A stretch of DNA of 64,000 nt from Streptomyces sp. A0958 (GTDB taxonomy: Bacteria; Actinomycetota; Actinomycetes; Streptomycetales; Streptomycetaceae). Shown one piece after another: positions 56,396 to 64,000 of the stretch (positions are counted from its first letter, which is position 1; each line of letters starts with the position of its first letter). The stretch covers positions 203,134 to 267,133 of the forward strand of contig NZ_SSBK01000007.1 of NCBI RefSeq assembly GCF_004795035.1, given 5' to 3'. Under the pieces are notes generated by a model. It had not been told where the DNA came from. It saw only the letters and a list, made by a program, of their open reading frames with translations, and searched no databases. The translations under genes and the position numbers were made by a program.

Positions 56396-56637
56396 ACGGG
56401 ATCTCCCGTGAGCACGGCCTGACCACGCCCGATCCGGCGGTGAGCGAAGTGAAGGCCCGAGCCATGCGCAGCGCCCGCCGCCGGGTCTTCGCCGGTACCC
56501 ACGCCAAGTTCGGCGCCGTGAGCTTCTGCCGCTTCGCCGAGGTCGGTGACTTTGAATCCATCGTCACCGACATGGGTCTGCCTTCGGCCGAGGCACAGCG
56601 CTACTCGCGTCTCGGGCCGCAGGTCATCCGCGTCTGA
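56396..56637 (+). pseudogene. C-terminal remnant of a DeoR family sugar regulator
   Basis: About 80 codons to the TGA at 56635-56637 match the end of DeoR sensor domains: GISREHGLTTPDPA, VKARAMRSARRRVFAGTHAKFG, then FAEVGDFESIVTDMGL and LGPQVIRV. The HTH and most of the sensor domain are missing. An upstream ATG at 56362 is not in a homologous context. It lies just before a PfkB remnant, as in sugar-kinase operons. Confidence 0.78.
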
Positions 56638-56701
56638 ACAGACTGAGCGCGCGTCTGGGCGCGGGCGTCGCCCTCGCGGCCCTGCTCGCCGGCCGGGTGC
56701 G

Positions 56702-57040
56702 GCTCCCGAGGAGATCTGCGCACAGCCGGCCGCGGAGAACCGTCTGGTGGTGCTCACCCGCGGCGCCGATGGCAGTACGGCGTTCGCCCGGGACATGGGG
56801 CGGACATCCGCACCCGCGGTGCAGGTGGAGGTGGTCAACACGATCGGTGCGGGCGACGCGTTCATGGCTGCGGTGCTCAGCCGGCTGGCGGACGCCGGGG
56901 CGTTCCGCGACGGCGGCGCCGCACGGCTGTCGCGCGGGCGGGCCGCCGAGATGCTGGCGTTCGCCTCGCAGGTGGCGGCCTCCGTGGTCGCGCAGTCGGG
57001 GACCGAACCGTCGCGACCGCGTCCCGGCAACGGGGTCCCG
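56702..57040 (+). pseudogene. C-terminal remnant of a PfkB family sugar kinase
   Basis: In frame from 56702 the sequence reads NRLVVLTRGADGSTAF and VEVVNTIGAGDAFMAAVLSRLADAG, the last part of a ribokinase/fructokinase, with the catalytic Asp of GAGD present but the usual DT of DTxGAGD changed to NT. There is no N-terminal half and no good start codon. The frame reads on without a stop into the convergent response regulator. It follows the DeoR remnant, so a sugar operon was probably deleted here. Confidence 0.72.
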
Positions 57041-57059
57041 GGACGGCCCGGGCCCCCGG

Positions 57060-57734
57060 TCAACGCCCCTCGGCCCGCCACCGGTACTGCAACTCGGGCC
57101 GCCCGACCTGCCCGTACTGCGGACTGCGCACCGCCCGCCCCACCGTCACCAGGTGTTCCAGATAGCGGCGTGCGGTGATCCGGGAGATGCCCAGCTCCAG
57201 GCCGGCTGCCGCCGCCGTCACCCCGTCCGGGGCCGCCCGCAGCACACGGGTCACCGCCTCCAGGGTCGGACCGCTGAGGCCCTTGGGGAGGCGGGCGGGC
57301 TCCGGGGCGCGCAGGGTGGCGAGCGCCCGGTCCACCTCGTCCTGGCCGCTGGCCTCTCCGGCCGCGCCGCGGAACTCGGCGTAGCGGACGAGCCGGTCGC
57401 GCAACGTGGCGAAGGTGAAGGGCTTCAGTACGTACTGGACGACGCCCAGCGAGACCCCTTCGCGGACCACGGCCAGATCGCGGGCCGAGGTCACCGCGAT
57501 CACGTCCGCCGAGTGACCGGCCGCGCGCAGCGAGCGCAGCAGTCGCAGGCCGTGCCCGTCGGGCAGGTACAGATCCAGGAGCAGCAGATCGACCGGGGTT
57601 CGCTCCAGTGCCCGCACCGCCTCGGCGCGCGAGCGCGCCACGGCGGCCACGGCGAACCCCGGCACCCGGCCTACGTACAGCTGATGGGCGTCGGCGGCGA
57701 CGGGATCGTCCTCGACGACCAGGACCCGGATCAC
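57060..57734 (-). CDS. CitB/DcuR-type response regulator
   Basis: A 224-residue regulator. The receiver domain has phospho-acceptor Asp54 (LLLLDLYLPDGHG) and Lys in QYVLKPFTF. The C-terminal HTH region has GISRITARRYLEHLVTVGRAVR and PELQYRW, as in the CitB family. Its ATG overlaps the kinase stop by four bases. The divergent gene downstream of the kinase codes a C4-dicarboxylate symporter, the likely target. Confidence 0.93.
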   Translation of the reverse strand: MIRVLVVEDDPVAADAHQLYVGRVPGFAVAAVARSRAEAVRALERTPVDLLLLDLYLPDGHGLRLLRSLRAAGHSADVIAVTSARDLAVVREGVSLGVVQYVLKPFTFATLRDRLVRYAEFRGAAGEASGQDEVDRALATLRAPEPARLPKGLSGPTLEAVTRVLRAAPDGVTAAAAGLELGISRITARRYLEHLVTVGRAVRSPQYGQVGRPELQYRWRAEGR

Positions 57735-59386
57735 GAGGCCCCCTCCGCGCGCACGCCGCCGCGTTCGGGCAGCGGCAGCCGTACGGTGAACACCGCGCCC
57801 CCGTCCGCACCCCGCTCCAGCGCCACCGTCCCGCCGCCCCGGTGGGCGGCCTGCCGGACCAGGGCCAGGCCGAGACCGCGCCCGGCGCCGTGCGTCGACC
57901 AGCCGCTGCGGAACACCTCGGCGGCGTCCGCCGGGGCGACCCCGGCCCCGTTGTCCGCGACCCGCAGCAGCAGCTCACCGTCCCCGGCGAGCGCGGTGAC
58001 CGTGACCCGCCCGCGCCGGGGCGCGTCGGGTGCGCGCTGTTCGGGAACGGCCGCCTCCTGCGGGCCCGTGACCGCGTCCACCGCGTTGTCGATCAGGTTG
58101 CCGAGGACGGTCACCAGATCACGGGCGGGCAGCGTCGCGGGCAGGGCGCCGTCGTCGATCAGGCTGTCGTCGGCGAGTACCAGCTCCACGCCCCGCTCGT
58201 TGGCCTGCGCCGCCTTGCCCAGCAGCAGTGCCGCGAGGACCGGTTCGCCGACCGCGCCCACCACCCGGTCGGTGAGGGCCTGGGCCAGCTCCAGTTCCGC
58301 CGTGGCGAAGCCCACCGCCTCGTCCGCCCGGCCCAGCTCGATCAGCGAGACCACCGTGTGCAGCCGGTTCGCCGCCTCGTGGGCCTGGGAGCGCAGGGCC
58401 CGGGTGAACCCGCGCTCGGAGTCCAGCTCCCCGGACAGCGCCTGGAGTTCGGTGTGGTCGCGCAGGGTCACCACGGTCCCGCGCCGCTCGCCGCCCACCA
58501 CCGGACGGGTGTTGACGACGATGACCCGGTCCGCCGTCAGGTGCACCTCGTCCACCCGCTCCTCGGAGGCGAGCAGCGCCCCGGTCAGCGGGGCCGGCAG
58601 GTCGAGATCGGCGACCCGGCGGCCGACCGTGCCCGGGGCCAGGCCGAGCAGTTCCCGGCCCGCGTCGTTGATGAGGGCGATCCGGCGCTGGCCGTCCAGC
58701 ATCAGCAGTCCCTCGCGCACCGCGTGCAGGGTGGCCTCGTGGTAGTCGTGCATCCGGCTCAGCTCCGCCGCGTTCATCCCGTGCGTGTGCCGCCGCAGCC
58801 GGGCGTTGATCACGTACGTGCCGAGGCCGCCGAGCACGAGTGCCGCGCCCGCCGCGAGCGCCAGCGCGCCCAGCTGGGCCCGCACCTGAGAGGAGACCCG
58901 GTCCACCGTGATGCCCGCGCTGACCAGGCCGGTGATCCGGCCGCCGTCGCGGACCGGGGTGACCACCCGGATCGAGGGGCCGAGCGTGCCGGTGTACGTC
59001 TCCGAGAACGTCTCGCCGCGCAGCGCCCGTGCGGTGTGCCCGAGGAAGGTCTCGCCGATCCGGTCGGCGACCGGGTGCGTCCAGCGGACCCGGTCCGGAC
59101 TCATGACCGTGATGAAGGCGATACCGGTGTCCTCGCGCACCCGCTCCGCGTACGGCTGGAGCGCGGCCGACGGGTCCGGGGTGCGGATCGCCTCGCGTAC
59201 CGACGGCGATCCGGCCACCGCGACGGCCACCGCCCGCACCTGTCGCGTCGCCGTCTCCTCCGCCTGGCTCCGGCCCGAGACGTACGCGAAGAACGCGCAC
59301 CCCGCGACCACGGCCGCCACCAGCACCACCTGCATCGCGAACAGCTGACCGGCCAGACTGCGCGGACGGGTACGGGGGAAACGCAT
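57731..59386 (-). CDS. CitA/DcuS-type sensor histidine kinase
   Basis: A 551-residue sensor. Membrane helices (about 13-35 and 168-190) enclose a PASp-type extracytoplasmic domain with RWTHPVADRIGE. A cytoplasmic PAS domain (GLLMLDGQRRIALINDAG) and the HxxxNxLH region SQAHEAANRLHTVVSLIELG follow, then HATPase motifs NLIDNAVDAV and GRGLGLALVRQAA. It probably senses citrate or a C4-dicarboxylate outside the cell. The ATG at 59386 gives MRFPRTRPRSLAGQL. Confidence 0.93.
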   Translation of the reverse strand: MRFPRTRPRSLAGQLFAMQVVLVAAVVAGCAFFAYVSGRSQAEETATRQVRAVAVAVAGSPSVREAIRTPDPSAALQPYAERVREDTGIAFITVMSPDRVRWTHPVADRIGETFLGHTARALRGETFSETYTGTLGPSIRVVTPVRDGGRITGLVSAGITVDRVSSQVRAQLGALALAAGAALVLGGLGTYVINARLRRHTHGMNAAELSRMHDYHEATLHAVREGLLMLDGQRRIALINDAGRELLGLAPGTVGRRVADLDLPAPLTGALLASEERVDEVHLTADRVIVVNTRPVVGGERRGTVVTLRDHTELQALSGELDSERGFTRALRSQAHEAANRLHTVVSLIELGRADEAVGFATAELELAQALTDRVVGAVGEPVLAALLLGKAAQANERGVELVLADDSLIDDGALPATLPARDLVTVLGNLIDNAVDAVTGPQEAAVPEQRAPDAPRRGRVTVTALAGDGELLLRVADNGAGVAPADAAEVFRSGWSTHGAGRGLGLALVRQAAHRGGGTVALERGADGGAVFTVRLPLPERGGVRAEGAS

Positions 59387-59516
59387 GGCCACAGTGTGCC
59401 TGGCCGAAAACGTGTGAACGAAATGCACGTAAGGGTGACCGGCGTCACAGCGGGCGGGATAGTCGCCGGGACCCCCAGGGACGGGGGCGGGAAAAGGATG
59501 ACCCGAGGAGACCCCC

Positions 59517-60923
59517 GTGGCAGTGGCCGCCGCCGAGCCGGACCGTACGAAGCCGGACCGTACGAAATACCTGTATCTCGCCGTGATCGTGGCGGTGGGC
59601 CTCGGCATCCTCGTGGGCTTCGTCGCTCCCGACGCCGCCGTCGAGCTCAAGCCCGTCGGCACCGGGTTCGTGAACCTGATCAAGATGATGATCTCGCCCA
59701 TCATCTTCTGCACGATCGTGCTGGGCGTCGGCTCGGTCCGCAAGGCCGCCAAGGTCGGTGCCGTCGGCGGGCTCGCCCTCGGCTACTTCCTGGTGATGTC
59801 GACCGTCGCGCTGGCCATCGGCCTGGTCGTCGGCAACCTCCTGGAGCCCGGTTCCGGCCTCCACATCACCGAGGCGGTCCGCGCCGCCGGCGAGAAGCAG
59901 GTCTCGGGGGCCGGCGAGTCCACCACGGACTTCCTGCTGGGCATCATCCCGACCACCATCGTGTCCGCCTTCACCGAGGGCGAGGTCCTCCAGACCCTGC
60001 TCATCGCCCTGCTCGCCGGCTTCGCGCTCCAGGCCCTGGGTTCGGCGGGCGAGCCCGTGCTGCGCGGCATCGGGCACATCCAGCGCCTCGTCTTCCGCAT
60101 CCTCGCCATGATCATGTGGGCGGCCCCGGTCGGCGCGTTCGGCGCCATGGCCGCGGTGGTGGGGGAGACCGGCGTGGACGCGCTGAAGTCCCTCGCGATG
60201 ATCATGGTCGGCTTCTACGTCACCTGCGCGCTCTTCGTCTTCCTCGTACTGGGCGCGATCCTGCGCCTGGTGGCCGGGCTCAACATCTTCTCCCTGCTGA
60301 AGTACCTCGGCCGTGAGTTCCTGCTGATCCTCTCCACGTCCTCCTCCGAGTCGGCCCTGCCCCGGCTGATCGCGAAGATGGAGCACATGGGCGTCAGCAA
60401 GCCCGTCGTCGGCATCACCGTGCCGACCGGCTACTCCTTCAACCTGGACGGCACCGCCATCTACCTCACGATGGCCTCGCTGTTCATCGCCAACGCGACG
60501 GGCGACCCGCTGAGCATCGGCGAGCAGATCTCCCTGCTGGTCTTCATGGTGATCGCCTCCAAGGGCGCGGCGGGCGTCACCGGCGCCGGCCTCGCCACCC
60601 TCGCCGGCGGCCTCCAGTCGCACCGCCCGGAGCTGGTCGACGGCGTCGGCCTGATCGTCGGCATCGACCGCTTCATGAGCGAGGCCCGCGCCCTGACGAA
60701 CTTCGCGGGCAACGCGGTGGCCACGGTCCTCGTCGGCACCTGGACCAAGGAGATCGACCGCGAGCGCGCCGACCGGGTCCTCTCCGGCGCGCTCCCCTTC
60801 GACGAGAAGATGCTCAACGACGAGGGCCCCGCCGAGCCGCACACCGTCCCCGAGGCCCGGGGCGGCGGCAACGACGTTCGGGACGGCGGCCACGAGGAGA
60901 CGCCCGAGCCGGCGAAGGTCTGA
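59517..60923 (+). CDS. dctA: Cation:C4-dicarboxylate symporter (DAACS family)
   Basis: A 468-residue carrier with about eight membrane helices and two re-entrant loops. The substrate-site motifs STSSSESALP, GYSFNLDGTAIY and the NFAGNAVAT region are present. The GTG at 59517 follows CCGAGGAGACCCCC. The first 17 residues include a duplicated DRTK. The tail past residue 430 is hydrophilic. It is divergent from the CitA/CitB-type system, which likely controls it. Confidence 0.94.
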   Translation: MAVAAAEPDRTKPDRTKYLYLAVIVAVGLGILVGFVAPDAAVELKPVGTGFVNLIKMMISPIIFCTIVLGVGSVRKAAKVGAVGGLALGYFLVMSTVALAIGLVVGNLLEPGSGLHITEAVRAAGEKQVSGAGESTTDFLLGIIPTTIVSAFTEGEVLQTLLIALLAGFALQALGSAGEPVLRGIGHIQRLVFRILAMIMWAAPVGAFGAMAAVVGETGVDALKSLAMIMVGFYVTCALFVFLVLGAILRLVAGLNIFSLLKYLGREFLLILSTSSSESALPRLIAKMEHMGVSKPVVGITVPTGYSFNLDGTAIYLTMASLFIANATGDPLSIGEQISLLVFMVIASKGAAGVTGAGLATLAGGLQSHRPELVDGVGLIVGIDRFMSEARALTNFAGNAVATVLVGTWTKEIDRERADRVLSGALPFDEKMLNDEGPAEPHTVPEARGGGNDVRDGGHEETPEPAKV

Positions 60924-60945
60924 CGGCCGCCCCCGCATTCCTCCC

Positions 60946-60976
60946 TTGCCTTGACGCCGACGTCAAGGATTACGGT
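60946..60976 (+). promoter_or_regulatory. MerR-type promoter with dyad in a 19-bp spacer
   Basis: TTGCCT (60946-60951) and TACGGT (60971-60976) are separated by 19 bp, the long spacer characteristic of MerR-activated promoters. The dyad CCTTGAC...GTCAAGG (60949-60968) overlaps the spacer. The ATG begins seven bases after the -10, so the transcript is probably leaderless. The likely binder is the MerR protein coded next to it. Confidence 0.65.
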
Positions 60977-60982
60977 CGCGGT

Positions 60983-61387
60983 ATGCGAATCGGGGAGCTG
61001 GCCGAACGGGCCGGGACGACGACGCGGACGCTGCGCTACTACGAGTCGCGCGGGCTGCTGCCCGCGCGGCGGGCGGTGAACGGCTACCGCACGTACGACG
61101 AGGGCGACCTGCGGCTGATTCAGCAGATCCGGACCCTCCAGGACTTCGGGTTCGACCTGGAGGAGACCCGCCCCTTCGTGGAGTGCCTGCGGGCGGGGCA
61201 CCCCGCCGGGGACGCCTGCCCCGGCTCGCTCGCCGTCTACCGGCGCAAGCTCGACGAGCTCGACGCGCTCATCGAGCAGTTGCGGACGGTCCGCGCGGAG
61301 GTGGGCGCCCAGCTGGCCCGCGCCGAGCTGGAGGCCTCCGCCGAACTGCCCGGCGGCCCCGAACCACGCTGCGAACTGGGAGGATGA
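60983..61387 (+). CDS. MerR family transcriptional regulator
   Basis: A 134-residue regulator. The N-terminal MerR HTH (MRIGELAERAGTTTRTLRYYE, then GLLPARRAVNGYRTYDE) and a C-terminal coiled-coil (LDELDALIEQLRTVRAEVGAQL) are clear. Three cysteines (68, 79, 130) could form a redox or metal site. The thioredoxin gene follows by three bases, an unusual pairing that suggests redox control. There is no convincing ribosome site, which fits a leaderless mRNA. Confidence 0.92.
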   Translation: MRIGELAERAGTTTRTLRYYESRGLLPARRAVNGYRTYDEGDLRLIQQIRTLQDFGFDLEETRPFVECLRAGHPAGDACPGSLAVYRRKLDELDALIEQLRTVRAEVGAQLARAELEASAELPGGPEPRCELGG

Positions 61388-61390
61388 CAG

Positions 61391-61723
61391 ATGATCCACG
61401 TAACGGGTGTCGACGAGGTCACCGACGAGACCTTCGACGCCGAGGTGCTGGAGGAGGGGCGGCCCGTCCTGGTGGAGTTCACCGCCGACTGGTGCGGACC
61501 CTGCCGCCAGCTCGCCCCCGTCCTGGGCGCCATCGCCCAGGAGGAGGGCGAACGGCTCCGCATCGTCCAGATCGACGTCGATCACAACCCGGGGATCACC
61601 GCCCGCTACGGCGTCCTGTCGATGCCCACGCTGATGGTGTTCCGGGCGGGCGAACCGGTGAAGGCCATGGTGGGCGCCCGCCCGAAGCGGCGGCTCCTCC
61701 AGGAACTGGAAGACGTGCTCTGA
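61391..61723 (+). CDS. trxA: Thioredoxin
   Basis: A 110-residue thioredoxin with the active site WCGPC (Cys35, Cys38) and the cis-Pro in VLSMPTLMVF. GGAGG at the end of the merR gene serves as ribosome site for ATG 61391. It is translationally linked with the MerR gene and followed by a stem-loop. It is one of several thioredoxin genes a Streptomyces carries, so its special role cannot be told. Confidence 0.93.
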   Translation: MIHVTGVDEVTDETFDAEVLEEGRPVLVEFTADWCGPCRQLAPVLGAIAQEEGERLRIVQIDVDHNPGITARYGVLSMPTLMVFRAGEPVKAMVGARPKRRLLQELEDVL

Positions 61724-61727
61724 GCAG

Positions 61728-61765
61728 ACCGAGGGGCGGGGGCCACCCGGCCACCGCCCCTCGGT
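61728..61765. terminator. Stem-loop after thioredoxin
   Basis: ACCGAGGGGCGG (61728-61739) pairs with CCGCCCCTCGGT (61754-61765) across 14 bases. It lies between convergent trxA and glgB, four bases past the trxA stop. Confidence 0.75.
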
Positions 61766-61797
61766 CCGTCACCCCGTCACCCCGTCACCCCGTCACG
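61766..61797. repeat. Four CCGTCACC units at the glgB 3' end
   Basis: An 8-bp unit, CCGTCACC, is repeated in tandem four times (last unit changed), running into the glgB stop codon at 61793-61795. Most likely slippage. Confidence 0.75.
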
Positions 61798-64000
61798 CGG
61801 GCTTGAACCACACCGTCGCCAGCGGCGGCAGCGTCGGCGTCACGCTCGACGCCCTGCCGTGCGCCGGTACGGCCTCCGGCTTCAGCGGCGCGTCGTTGAG
61901 CACATTGCTGCCACCGTAGCGGTCCGCGTCCGTGTTCAGGACCTCCTCCCACGCCCGGGGGCCCTCCGGCACCCCGACGCGGTAGTCGTGCCGCACCACC
62001 GGCGAGAAGTTGCAGACGGCCAGCAGCGGCGCGCCCTTCGCGTCGTGGCGCAGGAACGCGAACACGTTGTCCTCCGCCGCACCCCCGTCCACCCAGGCGA
62101 AGCCCTCCGGCAGGGTGTCGCGCTGCCAGAGCGCGGGCGTCGCCCCGTACACCCTGTTCAGATCGCTCACCAGCGTCCGCACCCCGCGGTGGTCGCTCTC
62201 CGCCGCGTACGAGGGGTCCAGCAGCCACCAGTCCGGGCCGTGCCCCTCCGACCACTCCGCGCCCTGGGCGAACTCCTGGCCCATGAACAGGAGTTGCTTG
62301 CCGGGGTGGGCCCACATGAAACCGAGGTAGGCGCGGTGGTTGGCGCGCTGCTGCCACCAGTCACCGGGCATCTTGCTGACCAGCGCCCGCTTGCCGTGCA
62401 CCACCTCGTCGTGCGAGATCGGCAGCACGTAGTTCTCGCTGTACGCGTACACCATCGAGAACGTCATCTCGTTGTGGTGGTACTTGCGGTGCACCGGCTC
62501 CTTGGAGACGTACACCAGCGAGTCGTGCATCCACCCCATGTTCCACTTCAGGCCGAAGCCCAGACCGCCGTGGTCGGTGGCCCGGGTCACCCCGTCCCAG
62601 GCGGTCGACTCCTCGGCGATGGTCACGACGCCCGGATTGCGGCGGTAGACCGTGGCGTTCATCTCCTGGAGGAAGGCCACCGCGTCCAGGTTCTCCCGCC
62701 CGCCGAACTCGTTCGGCGACCAGTCGCCCTCCTCGCGCGAGTAGTCGAGGTAGAGCATCGAGGCGACCGCGTCCACCCGCAGCCCGTCGATGTGGAACTC
62801 CTCGCACCAGTACGTGGCGTTGGCGACCAGGAAGTTGCGCACCTCGGTCCGCCCGTAGTCGAACTCCAGCGTGCCCCAGTCCGGGTGCGCGGCCCGCCTC
62901 GGGTCCGCGTGCTCGTACAGCGGGCGGCCGTCGAACTCCGCGAGCGCCCAGTCGTCGCGCGGGAAGTGCGCCGGCACCCAGTCCACGATGACGCCGATCC
63001 CGGCCCGGTGCAGCGCGTCGACCAGGAAGCGGAAGTCGTCCGGCGAACCCATCCGGGAGGTCGGGGCGTAGAAGCCGGTCACCTGATAGCCCCAGGAGCC
63101 CCCGAAGGGGTGCTCGGAGACCGGCATCAGCTCCACATGCGTGAAGCCCAGGTCCCTTACGTAGGCCGGGAGTTGCTCCGCGAGCTGCCGGTAGGTCAGA
63201 CCGGGCCGCCAGGACGCCAGGTGCACCTCGTACACCGAGAACGGCGCCTCGTGCACGGGTACGTTCCCGCGCTTCGCCATCCACTCCTGGTCCTGCCAGA
63301 CGTGGTGCGAGGCCGTCACGACCGAGGCGTTGGCCGGCGGCACCTCGGTGTGGCGGGCCATCGGGTCGGCGCGCATCGTGTGCGAACCGTCCGGGCGGCA
63401 GACGTCGAACTTGTACAGCGCGCCCTCCCCGATCCCGGGCAGGAACAGCTCCCACACCCCGGTCGAGCCGAGCGACCGCATCGGGAAGCCCGTGCCGTCC
63501 CAGTAGTTGAAGTCACCGCAGACCCGGACGCCCCGGGCGTTGGGCGCCCACACCGTGAACCGCGTCCCGGCCACGCCCTGGTGCTCCATCGGCCGGGCAC
63601 CGAGCGCGGTCCACAGCTCCTCGTGCCGGCCCTCACCGATCAGGTGCAGATCCAGTTCCCCGAGCGCGGGCAGGAAGCGGTACGGGTCGTGGATCTCGAT
63701 CTCGTTGTCGTCGTACGCCACCAGCAGCCGGTACTCCGGGACCGCCGGCACCGGCAGGAGACCGGAGAACAGCCCGTCCCCGTCGTCGTGCAGCGGCGCC
63801 CGCAGCCCCTTGGCGAGCACGGTGACGGACCGGGCGAACGGGCGCAGCACCCGGATCTCCACCCCGCCGCGCACCTGGTGCGCGCCCAGCAGGCCGTGCG
63901 GGGCGTGGTGCTCGCCAGCCAGGAGCCGGCCCCGGTCCCCGGCGTCCAGCGGACCGGCCGGGCGCGGGCCCTGGCCGCCGGCGCGGCGGGGGCGGGGCGG
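61793..64000 (-). CDS. glgB: 1,4-alpha-glucan branching enzyme (5' partial)
   Basis: Makes alpha-1,6 branches in glycogen. The frame is open to the window edge (at least 735 codons), so the start is outside; an internal GTG at 63874 is not the start. N-terminal carbohydrate-binding modules precede a CBM48 region ([24 protein letters not shown]). The GH13 catalytic domain shows the nucleophile Asp in [12 protein letters not shown], Glu in TIAEESTAW and Asp in [10 protein letters not shown]. It is convergent with trxA. S. coelicolor has two branching enzymes, and this is likely glgB1 by position. Confidence 0.96.
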   Translation of the reverse strand, partial: PPRPRRAGGQGPRPAGPLDAGDRGRLLAGEHHAPHGLLGAHQVRGGVEIRVLRPFARSVTVLAKGLRAPLHDDGDGLFSGLLPVPAVPEYRLLVAYDDNEIEIHDPYRFLPALGELDLHLIGEGRHEELWTALGARPMEHQGVAGTRFTVWAPNARGVRVCGDFNYWDGTGFPMRSLGSTGVWELFLPGIGEGALYKFDVCRPDGSHTMRADPMARHTEVPPANASVVTASHHVWQDQEWMAKRGNVPVHEAPFSVYEVHLASWRPGLTYRQLAEQLPAYVRDLGFTHVELMPVSEHPFGGSWGYQVTGFYAPTSRMGSPDDFRFLVDALHRAGIGVIVDWVPAHFPRDDWALAEFDGRPLYEHADPRRAAHPDWGTLEFDYGRTEVRNFLVANATYWCEEFHIDGLRVDAVASMLYLDYSREEGDWSPNEFGGRENLDAVAFLQEMNATVYRRNPGVVTIAEESTAWDGVTRATDHGGLGFGLKWNMGWMHDSLVYVSKEPVHRKYHHNEMTFSMVYAYSENYVLPISHDEVVHGKRALVSKMPGDWWQQRANHRAYLGFMWAHPGKQLLFMGQEFAQGAEWSEGHGPDWWLLDPSYAAESDHRGVRTLVSDLNRVYGATPALWQRDTLPEGFAWVDGGAAEDNVFAFLRHDAKGAPLLAVCNFSPVVRHDYRVGVPEGPRAWEEVLNTDADRYGGSNVLNDAPLKPEAVPAHGRASSVTPTLPPLATVWFKPA

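Overview
The window is a gene-dense, very GC-rich stretch of a Streptomyces chromosome. The evidence is third-position GC bias, frequent GTG/TTG starts, the atp operon next to a chiC-chiR-chiS locus, the hyphal-tip scaffold genes scy and filP, and several Streptomyces-type short intergenic hairpins. From memory (not computed), the gene order resembles the S. coelicolor core region from the atp operon to glgB. No rRNA, tRNA, CRISPR array, phage or intact transposase was seen.

Layout. 1-5.9 kb: 3' part of the atp operon (atpH partial, A, G, D, C) and a DUF2550 gene. 6.1-10.1 kb: chitinase with a direct-repeat promoter and its two-component system. 10.2-13.3 kb: membrane protein, corrinoid adenosyltransferase, a decayed ABC exporter, TetR, 3-hydroxybutyryl-CoA dehydrogenase. 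13.5-19.7 kb: STAS protein, a membrane-anchored P-loop protein with a Ser/Thr tail, nucS mismatch endonuclease, small conserved proteins, a luciferase-like oxidoreductase. 19.7-23.7 kb: two tandem ABC-2 cassettes. 23.8-28.7 kb: filP and scy. 28.9-31.8 kb: methylmalonyl-CoA epimerase, thiolase, meaB. 32-34.8 kb: PepSY protein divergent from an OmpR-type two-component system. 34.8-42.1 kb: MarR, three AIM24 paralogues, two DUF3817 proteins, a thiamine-binding-protein gene broken by a 44-bp repeat, ArsR-like regulator, MFS transporter, MarR. 42.1-45.8 kb: icmA behind a 24-bp palindrome, TetR, thioredoxin/TPR protein. 46.4-49.2 kb: an actinomycete envelope cluster (DUF6230, DUF6114, Ser/Thr-rich secreted protein). 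49.3-55.4 kb: pyk, ackA, pta, pfkA. 55.5-57 kb: XRE regulator, 22-bp tandem repeats, remnants of DeoR and PfkB genes. 57-60.9 kb: CitA/DcuS-type two-component system and a dicarboxylate symporter. 61-64 kb: MerR-thioredoxin pair and glgB (5' end outside the window).

How the genes work together. Much of the window is central metabolism: ATP synthesis, lower glycolysis and acetate overflow, acyl-CoA rearrangement (epimerase, MeaB, IcmA, thiolase, hydroxyacyl-CoA dehydrogenase) and glycogen branching. Polar growth genes and envelope proteins are embedded among them. The most notable items are the 44-bp repeat that splits a conserved gene and recurs at the 5' end of scy, the uncharacterised envelope cluster with its long palindromic upstream region, the arginine-substituted Walker A protein beside a STAS protein, the AIM24 trio, and two small gene graveyards. 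Functions are inferred from sequence motifs and remembered family features; no database search was run.
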